Numbered from the stretch's first letter, positions 49,514 to 61,592 are shown. The stretch is DNA of 64,000 bases from Hylemonella sp. (GCF_027532185.1 NZ_JAPZSV010000003.1:186001-250000), one strand, 5' to 3'. The notes: generated by a model not told the origin, from the sequence alone. Numbers and translations are program-made.

Positions 49514-49589
49514 TGGAGCGGGAGAAGAGTCTCGAACTCTCGACCTCAACCTTGGCAAGGTTGCGCTCTACCAACTGAGCTACTCCCGC
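49514..49589 (-). tRNA. tRNA-Gly (GCC), copy 1
   Basis: Sequence starts GCGGGAGTAGCTCAG; anticodon stem-loop CAACCTTGCCAAGGTTG gives GCC; it ends CTCCCGCTCCA with CCA encoded. Acceptor pair 7-66 is G-C. Confidence 0.95.
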
Positions 49590-49598
49590 TTGGAGTTC

Positions 49599-49672
49599 TG
49601 GAGGCGCGGGCCGGAGTCGAACCGACCTACACGGATTTGCAATCCGGTGCATAACCGCTTTGCTACCGCGCC
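49599..49672 (-). tRNA. tRNA-Cys (GCA)
   Basis: Sequence starts GGCGCGGTAGCAAAGCGG; anticodon region CGGATTGCAAATCCG gives GCA; it ends CCGCGCCTCCA with CCA encoded. Confidence 0.95.
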
Positions 49673-49713
49673 AGCATTTGGTTGCTGCCGGCCCGAGGCC
49701 GGTCTGCTTCAAT

Positions 49714-49741
49714 AAAAAAGGGAAGCAGGTGCTTCCCTTTT
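49714..49741 (-). terminator. terminator between tRNA-Gly copy 2 and tRNA-Cys
   Basis: AAAAGGGAAGCA (49716-49727) and TGCTTCCCTTTT (49730-49741) form a perfect 12-bp stem around GG. The plus-strand A-run (49714-49719) gives a U-tract on the minus-strand transcript. It would separate the first tRNA-Gly from the Cys-Gly-Leu group. Confidence 0.8.
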
Positions 49742-49748
49742 CGGAATC

Positions 49749-49824
49749 TGGAGCGGGAAAAGAGTCTCGAACTCTCGACCTCAACCTTGGCAAGGTTGCG
49801 CTCTACCAACTGAGCTATTCCCGC
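49749..49824 (-). tRNA. tRNA-Gly (GCC), copy 2
   Basis: Same as copy 1 except at acceptor pair 7-66, which is A-U here (GCGGGAA ... TTCCCGC). CCA is encoded at 49749-49751. It is the first tRNA in the direction of transcription. Confidence 0.95.
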
Positions 49825-49887
49825 GTTTCAAGCCTCAAATTATAGCGGCATTTTCTCGCTTTTGCAAAACGTCGCCAAATTTTTCTC

Positions 49888-52320
<2,433 letters not shown>

Positions 52321-52346
52321 GGGATAACCTTTATGTGGTCTGCTGA

Positions 52347-52374
52347 ATATGGATGGGTATGGAAGATTTTCAAC
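52347..52374 (-). promoter_or_regulatory. candidate sigma-32 (heat-shock) promoter of lon
   Basis: On the minus strand GTTGAAA (52368-52374) and ATCCATAT (52347-52354) are 13 bases apart, close to the sigma-32 pattern CTTGAAA and CCCCATNT. The implied start is about 20 bases before the lon ATG. Confidence 0.45.
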
Positions 52375-52441
52375 CCGGCTTTAATGATAAGTCGGGCTGA
52401 AGGTTCATATCCATGAAGTTGGGACTGGAAAACCGGCTGCT

Positions 52442-53707
52442 TCAGGCCTTTTTGGCGGCCTCGCGATAGACCAGCAAGGGTGGTTTGTTTTCTTCTATGG
52501 TGGACTCATCCACCACCACCCTCTCCACATTGCTCGTCGTCGGCAGTTCGAACATGGTGTCGATCAGCGCCTGCTCCAGGATGGAGCGCAGGCCACGGGC
52601 ACCGGTCTTGCGCACCAGGGCCTTGCGCGCGATGGCTTTGAGCGCGGCCGGACGAATCTCCAGATCCGCGCCTTCCATGCCGAAGAGCTTGCCATACTGC
52701 TTGACCAGCGCGTTCTTCGGCTCGGTCAGGATCTGCACCAACGCATCCTCGCTGAGCTCGGCCAGCGTGGCAACCACGGGCATACGGCCGACGAGCTCGG
52801 GGATCAGGCCGAACTTGATCAGGTCCTCAGGCTCGACGTCCTTGAACACCTCGGTCAGGCTGCGCTGCTGCTTGCTCTTGACCGCGGCACCGAAACCGAT
52901 GCCCGACGATTCGGTGCGGTTCTCGATCACCTTTTCCAGGCCGGCAAAGGCGCCGCCACAGATGAACAGGATGTTGGTGGTGTCGACCTGGATGAAGTCC
53001 TGGTTCGGGTGCTTGCGCCCGCCCTGGGGCGGCACGCTGGCCATGGTGCCTTCGATCAGCTTGAGCAAGGCCTGCTGCACACCCTCCCCCGACACGTCAC
53101 GCGTGATCGAGGGGTTGTCGGACTTGCGCGAGATCTTGTCGATCTCGTCGATGTAGACGATTCCGCGCTGGGCCTTGTCCACTTCGTAATTGCAGCTCTG
53201 CAGTAGCTTGGCGATGATGTTCTCGACATCCTCACCCACATAACCGGCCTCGGTCAGCGTGGTGGCGTCGGCCATCACGAAAGGCACATTGAGCTGGCGC
53301 GCCAGCGTCTGGGCCAGCAAGGTCTTGCCCGAACCCGTGGGGCCGATCAGCAGGATGTTGCTCTTGGCGAGCTCCACATCGTCCTTGCGCGCCTGTTCCT
53401 TGTGCTGCAGGCGTTTGTAGTGGTTGTAGACCGCCACCGCCAGCGTACGCTTGGCAGCTTCCTGGCCGATCACATAGTTGTCCAGATTGGCCTTGATCTC
53501 GGCCGGCGTGGGCAGGCTGCCACGGCCCTCGGCACCTTCGGTGGTGGCAGGCAGCTCGTCGCGGATGATCTCGTTGCACAGCTCGATGCATTCGTCACAG
53601 ACGAAGACCGAGGGACCAGCGATCAGCTTCTTGACCTCGTGCTGGCTCTTGCCGCAGAAAGAGCAGTACAGGGTCTTTTCGCTGGCCGTGCCTTTTTTGT
53701 CCGCCAT
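52442..53707 (-). CDS. clpX: ATP-dependent Clp protease ATP-binding subunit ClpX
   Basis: A 421-residue AAA+ unfoldase. A four-Cys zinc-binding domain lies at the N-terminus (LYCSFCGK...[11 protein letters not shown], about residues 13-41). Walker A is [18 protein letters not shown] (about residue 117) and Walker [12 protein letters not shown] pore-loop and the IGF-type ClpP loop ([12 protein letters not shown]) are present. The start at 53707 ([11 protein letters not shown]) gives the usual N-terminus. It follows clpP on the same strand and precedes lon. Confidence 0.98.
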   Translation of the reverse strand: MADKKGTASEKTLYCSFCGKSQHEVKKLIAGPSVFVCDECIELCNEIIRDELPATTEGAEGRGSLPTPAEIKANLDNYVIGQEAAKRTLAVAVYNHYKRLQHKEQARKDDVELAKSNILLIGPTGSGKTLLAQTLARQLNVPFVMADATTLTEAGYVGEDVENIIAKLLQSCNYEVDKAQRGIVYIDEIDKISRKSDNPSITRDVSGEGVQQALLKLIEGTMASVPPQGGRKHPNQDFIQVDTTNILFICGGAFAGLEKVIENRTESSGIGFGAAVKSKQQRSLTEVFKDVEPEDLIKFGLIPELVGRMPVVATLAELSEDALVQILTEPKNALVKQYGKLFGMEGADLEIRPAALKAIARKALVRKTGARGLRSILEQALIDTMFELPTTSNVERVVVDESTIEENKPPLLVYREAAKKA

Positions 53708-53809
53708 GGGGGGAACGCCTTTTCCGGATATTTCCGAATCTATGATAACCAAGCGGCGCCGCCCCCCGTCCAGGGGCTGGCGCCAGAAAACAACAGCCGC
53801 GGACCGGGC

Positions 53810-54442
53810 TCAGGGACGCTTGGCGATCACCTGATCGACCAGGCCATAGTCCTTAGCCTCGTCGGCCGAGAGGTAATAGTCACGCTCGGTGTCGCGCTCG
53901 ATCTTCTCCAGCGGCTGGCCCGTACGTTCGGCCAGGATCCTGTTGAGTTGCTCGCGCGTCTTGAGGATCTCGCGTGCGTGGATCTCGATCTCGGTCGCCT
54001 GGCCTTGGGTGCCGCCCAGAGGCTGGTGGATCATGACCTTGGAGTTGGGCAGCGAAAAACGCTTGCCTTTGGCGCCTGCAGCCAGCAGGAAGGCCCCCAT
54101 GCTCGCGGCCATGCCGATGCACAGCGTGGACACGTCGGGCTTGATGAAGTTCATCGTGTCGTAGATCGCCATGCCGGCGCTCACCGAACCACCGGGCGAG
54201 TTGATGTAGAAGGAGATGTCCTTGTCCGGGTTCTCGCTCTCCAGGAACAGCAGCTGGGCCACCACGAGGTTGGCCGTCTGGTCATTGACCGGGCCGACCA
54301 GGAAAACCACGCGCTCCTTGAGCAGACGCGAGTAGATGTCGTAGGACCGTTCGCCGCGGCCCGACTGTTCAATCACCATCGGGATCATGCCGAGGGCTTG
54401 GGTATCGAGGGCGCCGTTGTAGGCGGTGTTGCGCAGATTCAT
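53810..54442 (-). CDS. clpP: ATP-dependent Clp protease proteolytic subunit ClpP
   Basis: A 210-residue serine peptidase. Catalytic Ser114 lies in [10 protein letters not shown] and His139 in VMIHQPLGG. It forms the double-ring chamber used by ClpX and by ClpA (clpA is at 12-14 kb). The ATG at 54442 has GGAG five bases upstream; a GTG six bases earlier is too close to that site. Confidence 0.98.
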   Translation of the reverse strand: MNLRNTAYNGALDTQALGMIPMVIEQSGRGERSYDIYSRLLKERVVFLVGPVNDQTANLVVAQLLFLESENPDKDISFYINSPGGSVSAGMAIYDTMNFIKPDVSTLCIGMAASMGAFLLAAGAKGKRFSLPNSKVMIHQPLGGTQGQATEIEIHAREILKTREQLNRILAERTGQPLEKIERDTERDYYLSADEAKDYGLVDQVIAKRP

Positions 54443-54564
54443 GCTCACTCCAGATGTCTGGGCCTTACTGTACAGAAAATTTCCGGCCCAAAAGCAGGTG
54501 GGGCCTGAGCCCCGGACTGCAAGCCCGGAGCCGGCCCCACTCGCATTGAGGTTTCAGACCTCGA

Positions 54565-55875
54565 TCAGGCCTGGCCCATCAGTTCGTCGAAGGAAATCGT
54601 CTTCTCCGAGACCTTGGCCTTGCCCAGTACGAAGTCGGTGACGTTGCTCTCGATCACCACGGCCTCGACCTCGGCCATGCGGCGGTTGTCGCTGAAGTAC
54701 CAGCGCTTGACGTCTTCCGGACGCTCGTAGCTCGCGGCCAGCTCGTCCACATGGGCCTTGATCTGCTCGGGGGTGGCCTGCAGGTTGTTGCCACGCACCA
54801 GCTCGGCCACCACCAGGCCCAGACGCACGCGGCGCTCGGCCTGGGCCGTGAACAGCTCACCGGGGATCGGGGCCTTGTCGGCATCCTTGATGCCACGCTG
54901 CTTCAGGTCGGCGCGGGCGCCTTCGACCATGCGGTCGATCTCGGCCTGCACGATGGACTTGGGCAGATCCAGTTCAGCCTTGGCCACCAGAGCGTCCATG
55001 ACCGCCTGTTTGTTGCGAGCCACCAGGCGCGACTTCACCTCGCGCTCCAGGTTCTTCTTGATGTCGGCGTTCAGCGCCGCCACGGTGCCTTCGGCCACGC
55101 CCAGGGACTTGGCCAGGGCATCGTTGACTTCGGGCAGATGGGCCGCTTCGATCTTCTTGACCGTGACCAGGAAATCGGCGGTCTTGCCCGCCACGTCCTT
55201 GCCGTGGTAATCGGCCGGGAAGGCCAGCGGGAAGGTCTTGCTCTCGCCCGACTTCATGCCGCGCACGGCATCCTCGAACTCCTTGAGCATCTGGCCTTCG
55301 CCGACCAGGAACTGGAAATCATCGGATTTGCCACCGGCAAAGGGTTCGCCGTCGATCTTGCCTTCGAAGTCCACGGTCACGCGGTCGCCGTCCTGGGCAG
55401 CGGCATCGGCGGCGCGCTGGGCGAAGGTGCGGCGCTGCTTGCGCAGGATGTCCAGGGTCTTCTGGATGGCAGCGTCACTGACCTCGGCGGTCACCTTCTC
55501 GATCTCGGCGGATGCCAGATCACCGATCTTGACCTCGGGGTAGACCTCGAACACGGCGTCAAAAGTCACCTGACCTTCGGGCGAGCCTTCCTTTTCGGTG
55601 ATCTTGGGCTGACCGGCCACGCGCAGCTGGGCTTCGTTGGCGGCCTGGGAGAAAGCCTCGCCGACCTTGTCGTTGAGCACTTCGTAGTGCACGGAGTAAC
55701 CGTAGCGCTGGGCCACGACGTTCATCGGCACCTTGCCGGGGCGGAAGCCATCCATCTTGACGGTGCGGGCCAGCTTCTTGAGGCGGTTGTCGACCTCGGT
55801 CTGGATGGCTGCCAGGGGCAGGCTCAGGGTGATCTTGCGCTCGAGCTTCTCGAGGGTTTCAACGGTAACGGCCAT
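54565..55875 (-). CDS. tig: trigger factor
   Basis: A 436-residue ribosome-bound chaperone and peptidyl-prolyl isomerase. The ribosome-binding loop is [12 protein letters not shown] (about residues 43-54; G-F-R-x-G-K signature). The FKBP-type domain spans about 160-245 ([25 protein letters not shown]) and the helical C-terminal arm follows. It leads the tig-clpP-clpX-lon series. The gap to clpP (54443-54564) holds a long GC hairpin (GTGGGGCC/GGCCCCAC) without a T-run. Confidence 0.97.
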   Translation of the reverse strand: MAVTVETLEKLERKITLSLPLAAIQTEVDNRLKKLARTVKMDGFRPGKVPMNVVAQRYGYSVHYEVLNDKVGEAFSQAANEAQLRVAGQPKITEKEGSPEGQVTFDAVFEVYPEVKIGDLASAEIEKVTAEVSDAAIQKTLDILRKQRRTFAQRAADAAAQDGDRVTVDFEGKIDGEPFAGGKSDDFQFLVGEGQMLKEFEDAVRGMKSGESKTFPLAFPADYHGKDVAGKTADFLVTVKKIEAAHLPEVNDALAKSLGVAEGTVAALNADIKKNLEREVKSRLVARNKQAVMDALVAKAELDLPKSIVQAEIDRMVEGARADLKQRGIKDADKAPIPGELFTAQAERRVRLGLVVAELVRGNNLQATPEQIKAHVDELAASYERPEDVKRWYFSDNRRMAEVEAVVIESNVTDFVLGKAKVSEKTISFDELMGQA

Positions 55876-55928
55876 GGCTCACTCCAATCAATTCAAAAAC
55901 AGGGCAGCGGGCAGACGCGCTGCCGGGC

Positions 55929-56015
55929 TGGTGCGCGGGGGGGGACTCGAACCCCCACACCATTGCTGGCGTCAGGACCTAAACCTGGTGCGTCTACCAA
56001 TTTCGCCACCCGCGC
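55929..56015 (-). tRNA. tRNA-Leu (UAG)
   Basis: Long-variable-arm tRNA starting GCGCGGGTGGCGAAATTGG and ending CCCGCGCACCA, with CCA encoded at 55929-55931. The loop TTTAGGT gives anticodon UAG. The base pair at the top of the anticodon stem (27-43) is a C-A mismatch. It lies 54 bases upstream of tig on the same strand. Confidence 0.93.
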
Positions 56016-56150
56016 GGGTCCAAACAGAAAGGGGAGGCCCGCAGACCTCCCCGTGAAATCGGTCAACCCGGCATTTTAACCCTGCCAGAAACCCCTGGGT
56101 GTCACCTGAACCCGGGGAAAAGCGGTGTCTCGCGCATCACACCAAACTAG

Positions 56151-56304
56151 GCGGGCCCAGCGCTTCGCGCCAGCCCCGCGGGCGGACTCATGACAATGCC
56201 GGTGTTTCGCGTTTTACGCGGAACCATGCGGGTCCAGCCCTTCGCGCCAGCCCCGCGGGCGGATTCATGGAGATGCCGGTGTTCCGCGTTTCACGCGGAA
56301 CCAT
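56151..56304. repeat. 77-bp tandem duplication at the 3' end of the RND gene
   Basis: Copy 1 (56151-56227) and copy 2 (56228-56304) differ at only about ten positions. Copy 2 includes the last 13 codons and stop of the RND permease; copy 1 lies just beyond the stop. Each copy carries an inverted repeat: in copy 2 GTTCCGCGT and ACGCGGAAC around TTC. Because 77 is not a multiple of three, copy 1 is not read in the same frame. Confidence 0.85.
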
Positions 56305-59300
56305 GCGGCATACATCGCCGGCAGGGCCAGCAGCGTCAGCACCGTGGCGACGATCAGCCCGCCCATGATGGCGACGGCCATGGGGCCCCAGAAGACCGAG
56401 CGCGAGAGCGGGATCATGGCCAGCACCGCGGCGGCGGCCGTCAGCACGATGGGACGCAGGCGGCGCACGGCGGATTCCACGATGGCGTCCCAGGCCGGCA
56501 CGCCGTTGGCGCGGTCCTGCTCGATCTGGTCGATCAGGATCACCGAATTGCGCTGGATCATGCCCATGAGGGCGATCACCCCCAACAGGGCCACGAAGCC
56601 GAAAGGCCGGTTCAGCAGCAGCAGGGCTCCCGCCACGCCGGCCAGGCCCAGCGGGCCGGTCAGGAAGACCAGCATGGCACGGCTGAAGCTCTGCAGCTGC
56701 AGCATAAGGAGGGTGAAGGTCAGGAACAGCATGATGGGCATCCCGGCAGCAATCGATCCCTGGCCCTTGCTGCTCTCTTCCACTGCCCCGGCGACCTCGA
56801 TGCGATAACCGTTGAGCCCGGCGAGATGCCACTTGGCCTCCAGGGCGCGCAGCTCGGGCAGCAACTGGGCGGTCACAGTCGCCCCCTGCATGCCCTCGAC
56901 CGCGTCGCTTTGCACGGTAATGCCGTACTCGCGGTTCTCGCGCCACATCACGCCTGGCTCCCAGGTGAAGACCGGCTTGGCGATCTGCGTCAGCGGAATG
57001 GAACGGCCGCTGCTCGTAGGCAGATAGGCATTGGCCAGATCGGTGATGGCGTTGCGCTCGTCCAGGGGCTGACGCAGCACGATGTCGATGAGTTTGTCCC
57101 CCTCGCGGTACTGACCCACGGTCTGGCCGATCAGCAGGGTACGCGCAGCCTGGGCAATGGACTGGCTGCTCACACCCAGGGCGCGGGCCTTGGCCTGGTC
57201 CACCTCCAGACGCAGCACCTTGACCGACTCGTTCCAGTTGTCGTTGACGCCGCGTGTGTTGGGGCTGGCACGCATGACCTCCTTGACCTCGTCGGCGCGC
57301 GCGCGCAAAACGGCCGGATCGCTGCCCACCACACGGAACTGCACCGGATAGGGCACGGGCGGCCCGTTGGGCAGCAGCTTCACGCGGCCACGCACCTCGG
57401 GGAATTCCTGGGCCAGCAGCGCGGGCAGCTTCAGACGCAGCTGTTCTCGCGTCTTGAGGTCGGTCGGCAGCACGATGAGCTGGGACACATTGGTCTGCGG
57501 GAAGACCTGGTCCAGCGGCAGGTAGAAACGCGGCACGCCCGAGCCCACCCAGGTGCTGACCGAGCTCACGCCGGCCTCGCCTATCAGGCGCTGCTCGACG
57601 CGGCGCGTCACGGCCTCGTTGGCGGTGAAGGACGTGCCCTCGGGGAACCAGAGGTCGACCAGGATCTCGGGGCGGCTTGAATCCGGGAAGAACTGCTGCT
57701 GCACCTTGCCCATGCCCGCCAGCCCCAAGGCGAAGGTCAGGACCGTGGCGCCAATGGTGAGCCAGCGGTGCTCCACGCACCAGTTCACGGCCTTGCGGAA
57801 ACGGTTGTAGAACGGCGTGTCGAAGTGTTCGTGCGGGCCGTCGGCCGGATCCGTCTGCGACGTCGCATGGTGCGGCTGCGCCTTGAGCAGGACGGTGCCC
57901 AGGTAAGGTACGAAGTAGACCGAGACAATCCAGCTCAGGATCAGCGCCAGCGCCGTCACGCCGAAGATGGCGAAGGTGTACTCGCCCACGGCCGACTTGG
58001 CCATGCCGATGGGCAGGAAGCCGGCCGCCGTGATCAGCGTGCCCGTGAGCATGGGCATGGCCGTGATCTCGTAGGCGAAGGTGGCCGCACGCACCTTGTC
58101 GTAGCCCTCCTCCATCTTGCGTACCATCATCTCCACGGCAATGATGGCGTCGTCCACCAGCAAGCCCAGCGCAATGATCAGCGAGCCCAGCGAGATCTTG
58201 TGCAAGCCGATGCCCCAGTACTGCATGCCCAGGAAGGTCAGCGCCAGCACCAGCGGAATGGTGATGCCCACCACCAGGCCGGGACGCATGTCCACGTAAT
58301 AGCGCTTCCACAGCGGCAGGTGCTGCGCGTTCTGTTGCTTATGCAAGCCCAGGCTGATGAAGCTGACGGCCAGCACGATGATCACGGCCTCGATCAGCAC
58401 GCCCACGAACTCATTGACCGAGGTCGCCACCGCGCGAGGCTGGTCCTGCAACTGCACCAACTCGATACCGGCAGGCAAGGTCCTGTCGATGTGATCGGTC
58501 GCCGTCTTCAGCGCTTGCCCCAGCGCGATGATGTCCCCGCCCTTGGCCATGGAGATGCCCAGCGCGATGACCTGGCGCCCCTGGTGCCGCACCTTGATGC
58601 TGGCCGGGTCCACATAGCCGCGCTTGATCTCGGCGATATCGCCCAGGCGCAGCTGGTTGCCCGTGCTGCCGCGGATGGGCATGGCGCGCAGCTGGTCCAC
58701 GGCCTCGAACTGACCGGCCACGCGCACCTGCACCACGTCCAGCGGTGTCTGCACGGCGCCCGCGCTCTCCACCGCGTTCTGCTGGCCCAGCTGGGCCAGC
58801 ACCTGGTTCAGGTCCAGCCCGAGCTGGGACAGGCGCTTCTGGGAGATCTCGATGTAGAGCTTCTCATCCTGCACGCCGAAAAGCTCGACCTTGGCCACGT
58901 CCGGCACACGCAGCAACTGCTGACGCACGTCGTCAGCAAACACCTTGAGCTCGGCGTCACTGAAACCGTCAGACTGCAAGGCGTAGATCACGCCGTAGAC
59001 GTCGCCGAACTCGTCGTTGAAGAAGGGCCCCTGGATGCCGCCGGGCAGGCTGCCCCGCATGTCGCCGACCTTCTTGCGCACCGTGTACCAGGTGTTGGCC
59101 ACATCGGCCGCCTTGGTCGAATCCTTCAGCTGGAAGATGATCTGGGACTCACCCGGCTTGGAGTAGCTGCGGATCTTGTCGGCGCCCGGCACCTCCTGCA
59201 GCGTGCGTTCGATCTTGTCCGTCACCTGCTCGGCCACCTGCTGGGCCGTGGCACCGGGCCAGTAGGTTCGCACCACCATGGCGCGGAAGGTGAAGGGCGG

Positions 59301-59438
59301 GTCTTCGTCCTGCCCGAGCTGGAAATAGGCGGCGAAGCCCAGCACCATCAGCACCACCAGCAGGTAGCGCGTGAGGGCGGGATGCTCGATGGCCCAGCGC
59401 GAAAGATTGAAGCTGGCGGAAGGGTCCTTGCGGTTCAT
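56265..59438 (-). CDS. efflux RND transporter permease subunit
   Basis: A 1057-residue inner-membrane pump of the AcrB/HAE-like RND superfamily, with twelve membrane segments and two large periplasmic loops. The TM4 proton-relay pair Asp-Asp is present in LGLLVDDAIIAVEMMV. Typical RND blocks include RTYWPGATAQQVAEQVTDKIE near residue 57 and FGFVALLGVIALMGMIQRNSVILIDQIEQ near 925. The substrate is unknown. The end of the gene (AAWFRVKRGTPASP) lies in a tandem duplication. The adaptor gene is seven bases upstream; no outer-membrane channel gene is nearby. Confidence 0.94.
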   Translation of the reverse strand: MNRKDPSASFNLSRWAIEHPALTRYLLVVLMVLGFAAYFQLGQDEDPPFTFRAMVVRTYWPGATAQQVAEQVTDKIERTLQEVPGADKIRSYSKPGESQIIFQLKDSTKAADVANTWYTVRKKVGDMRGSLPGGIQGPFFNDEFGDVYGVIYALQSDGFSDAELKVFADDVRQQLLRVPDVAKVELFGVQDEKLYIEISQKRLSQLGLDLNQVLAQLGQQNAVESAGAVQTPLDVVQVRVAGQFEAVDQLRAMPIRGSTGNQLRLGDIAEIKRGYVDPASIKVRHQGRQVIALGISMAKGGDIIALGQALKTATDHIDRTLPAGIELVQLQDQPRAVATSVNEFVGVLIEAVIIVLAVSFISLGLHKQQNAQHLPLWKRYYVDMRPGLVVGITIPLVLALTFLGMQYWGIGLHKISLGSLIIALGLLVDDAIIAVEMMVRKMEEGYDKVRAATFAYEITAMPMLTGTLITAAGFLPIGMAKSAVGEYTFAIFGVTALALILSWIVSVYFVPYLGTVLLKAQPHHATSQTDPADGPHEHFDTPFYNRFRKAVNWCVEHRWLTIGATVLTFALGLAGMGKVQQQFFPDSSRPEILVDLWFPEGTSFTANEAVTRRVEQRLIGEAGVSSVSTWVGSGVPRFYLPLDQVFPQTNVSQLIVLPTDLKTREQLRLKLPALLAQEFPEVRGRVKLLPNGPPVPYPVQFRVVGSDPAVLRARADEVKEVMRASPNTRGVNDNWNESVKVLRLEVDQAKARALGVSSQSIAQAARTLLIGQTVGQYREGDKLIDIVLRQPLDERNAITDLANAYLPTSSGRSIPLTQIAKPVFTWEPGVMWRENREYGITVQSDAVEGMQGATVTAQLLPELRALEAKWHLAGLNGYRIEVAGAVEESSKGQGSIAAGMPIMLFLTFTLLMLQLQSFSRAMLVFLTGPLGLAGVAGALLLLNRPFGFVALLGVIALMGMIQRNSVILIDQIEQDRANGVPAWDAIVESAVRRLRPIVLTAAAAVLAMIPLSRSVFWGPMAVAIMGGLIVATVLTLLALPAMYAAWFRVKRGTPASP

Positions 59439-59445
59439 GCGCGCC

Positions 59446-60618
59446 TCACTTGCCGTTGGCTACAGGGACGGAGGTGGTGCCCACCGCAGTCTGGGGCGGG
59501 CCGCTCAGGCTCTGCGCCGTCTTCTCGCGCCAGAGCATGACCTTCTGCCCCGGCGACAGCACGTGCACGCCCGCGGCCACCACCTGCTGGCCCTCCTGCA
59601 AGCCGGCGGCCACCACGGCCTCGTTGCCGTCGGCCGTGGCGATCTGCACCGGCTGGGAAGACACCGTCATGGTCCTGGGGTCCAGCACCCAGACCGCCGT
59701 GGCCTGGCCGTCCTGGCGCAGCGCGCTGGTGGGCAGCTTGATGGCCTGCGGACGGTCGCCGTTCTTCACCTTGGGCTGTACCGTCACCGTGGCGCCCAGA
59801 GGCGGCAGCTCGCGCCCTTGCAAACCGACCTTGACCTGGTAGGTGCGGGTCACGGGGTCGGCACTGGCCGACACCTCGCGTACCTTGCCGGCCAGCAGGG
59901 TCTGGCCCGGCCAGACGCGCACGTCCACGGCGCTGCCATCACGCATCAGGCCCAGCTTGTCCTCGGGCACGGCAAACACCGCGTCGCGCCCCCCGTCCTG
60001 GGCCAGGCGCACCACGGGCTGGCCCGCACTGACCACCTGGCCGGTCTCGGCCTCGACGGCCGTCACCACGCCGGCCGTGTCGGCCACCAGGGCCGTGTAG
60101 CTGCCCTGGTTGCGCTGGCTGGCCAGCTGGGCCTGGGCCTGGTCCACCTGGGCCTGGGCAGCCTTGAGATTGGCCTCGCGGCGCTCCAGCTCGGCACCGC
60201 TGATGAAGTTCTGCTCGCGCAGCTCCTTGAAACGCTTGAAATCGGCCGCAGCAAGATCGCGGTTGGTCACGGCCGCCGCATACTGGGCCTGGGCCGCGTC
60301 GGCCGCCAGGCGGTAGTCCTGCGGGTCCAGACGCGCCAGCACCTGGCCGGCCTTGACGCGCTCGCCCAGCTCCACCTCGCGGCTCACCAGCTTGCCCGCC
60401 ACGCGGAAACCCAGACGCGACTCGATGCGGGGCCGGACCTCCCCAGAGAATTCCTGGCTCGCCTCCAGGCTGCCGCTGCGCACGGTCAGGACCTTGACGG
60501 CACGCACCGGTTCTTCGATCGGTGCGGAAGGGCTGCAGGCTGCCAGCAGGGCGAGCAAAGGCAGGGACAAGGCGGCACGGGCCAGACGATGCGCACGCAG
60601 GGCGTGGAGTTCAGACAT
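59446..60618 (-). CDS. efflux RND transporter periplasmic adaptor subunit
   Basis: A 390-residue membrane fusion protein. A lipobox (LLALLAA-Cys28) predicts a lipid-anchored periplasmic protein. It shows the lipoyl halves (GFRVAGKLVSREVELGERVKAGQVLARLDP), a helical hairpin (about 105-170, Ala/Gln-rich), and beta-barrel and membrane-proximal domains. It pairs with the RND permease encoded just downstream. A 24-bp palindrome lies 28 bases upstream. Confidence 0.93.
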   Translation of the reverse strand: MSELHALRAHRLARAALSLPLLALLAACSPSAPIEEPVRAVKVLTVRSGSLEASQEFSGEVRPRIESRLGFRVAGKLVSREVELGERVKAGQVLARLDPQDYRLAADAAQAQYAAAVTNRDLAAADFKRFKELREQNFISGAELERREANLKAAQAQVDQAQAQLASQRNQGSYTALVADTAGVVTAVEAETGQVVSAGQPVVRLAQDGGRDAVFAVPEDKLGLMRDGSAVDVRVWPGQTLLAGKVREVSASADPVTRTYQVKVGLQGRELPPLGATVTVQPKVKNGDRPQAIKLPTSALRQDGQATAVWVLDPRTMTVSSQPVQIATADGNEAVVAAGLQEGQQVVAAGVHVLSPGQKVMLWREKTAQSLSGPPQTAVGTTSVPVANGK

Positions 60619-60645
60619 GGAAAAACCCCGGAAAGTGGCTGAGAA

Positions 60646-60669
60646 ATTAATAACCGACTGGTCATTAAT
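60646..60669. promoter_or_regulatory. 24-bp palindromic operator between the RND pump and hpnC
   Basis: ATTAATAACC-GACT-GGTCATTAAT is an inverted repeat with 9 of 10 arm positions paired. It sits in a 70-base divergent gap where both promoters must lie. Size and AT-rich ends resemble TetR/AcrR-family operators, but no such regulator gene is in the window. Confidence 0.65.
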
Positions 60670-60688
60670 CTAGGTAAAAACCCGATCC

Positions 60689-61564
60689 ATGTCAAGCACG
60701 GCGAGAATCCACGGCGTGAACAAGCCCACCCCCGCCCCGGTCGACCATTACGAGAACTTTCCCGTCGCTTCCTGGCTGTGCCCGCCGCGGCTGCGCCCCC
60801 CGATCGCCGCGATCTACCACTTTGCCCGCACCGCCGACGACCTTGCCGACGAGGGCGAGGCCAGTGCCGACCAGCGCCTGGACGATCTCGCCGCCTATCG
60901 CGCCGATCTGCTGGCAACAGCCCAGGGCCTGCCCGTGAGCACACGCTGGCCCCAGGTGTTCGGGCCGCTGGCCACCCAACTGCAAGCCTTCGATCTGCCG
61001 GTATCCCTGCTGGATGACCTGCTCGACGCCTTCGCCCAGGACGTGCGCAAGACCCGCGACGGCCAGGGCTACGCCGACCGGGCTGAACTTCTGGACTACT
61101 GCCGCCGCTCGGCCAACCCCGTAGGTCGCCTGCTGCTGCACCTCTATGGCGTGCAGGACGACCTCGCCGTGCGTGAGAGCGACGCCATCTGCAGCGCGCT
61201 GCAGCTCATCAACTTCTGGCAGGACATCAGCCGGGACGTGCCGCGCGGCCGCCACTACCTCAACGACGCCGATTGCGCGGCCCATGGCGTGACGCGTGCG
61301 GACATCCATGCCCTGCGCCCCACGCCCGCCCTGCTGGCCCTGCTGGCTCAGCAGGTGCGCTGGGCGCGCGAGCTCATGCGAGAAGGCGCCCCGCTCGTGC
61401 ACCGCGTGCCGGGCCGCGCGGGCTGGGAGCTGCGCTTCGTGGTCCAGGGTGGCCTGCGCATCCTGGACCGGATCGAAGCCCTGGGCCACAACACCTTGCA
61501 GCACCGGCCCACGGTCGGCGCTGCCGATGCGCCGCGGCTGCTGTGGCGCGCGCTGCGGATGTGA
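60689..61564 (+). CDS. hpnC: hydroxysqualene synthase HpnC
   Basis: A 291-residue all-helical squalene/phytoene synthase-family enzyme. VDHYENFPVASWL is the HpnC N-terminal signature. The two Asp-rich sites are TADDLADE (residues 49-55) and QDISRD (178-183). In the HpnD-C-E route, HpnC turns presqualene diphosphate into hydroxysqualene. The start is uncertain: ATG at 60689 has no ribosome site, and GTG at 60716 is possible. It heads hpnC-hpnD-hpnE. Confidence 0.92.
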   Translation: MSSTARIHGVNKPTPAPVDHYENFPVASWLCPPRLRPPIAAIYHFARTADDLADEGEASADQRLDDLAAYRADLLATAQGLPVSTRWPQVFGPLATQLQAFDLPVSLLDDLLDAFAQDVRKTRDGQGYADRAELLDYCRRSANPVGRLLLHLYGVQDDLAVRESDAICSALQLINFWQDISRDVPRGRHYLNDADCAAHGVTRADIHALRPTPALLALLAQQVRWARELMREGAPLVHRVPGRAGWELRFVVQGGLRILDRIEALGHNTLQHRPTVGAADAPRLLWRALRM

Positions 61565-61592
61565 CAATCGGGGCCGATCACGCCAGCCATCC

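Noticed and set aside
56275-56304. parS-like centromere site
   Set aside because: The inverted repeat GTTCCGCGT-TTC-ACGCGGAAC has a 3-base spacer and does not match the 16-bp parS palindrome TGTTTCACGTGAAACA.
56188-58311. 707-codon minus-strand frame inside the RND gene
   Set aside because: Alternative frame of the RND permease with low-complexity Arg/Gly/Ala composition.
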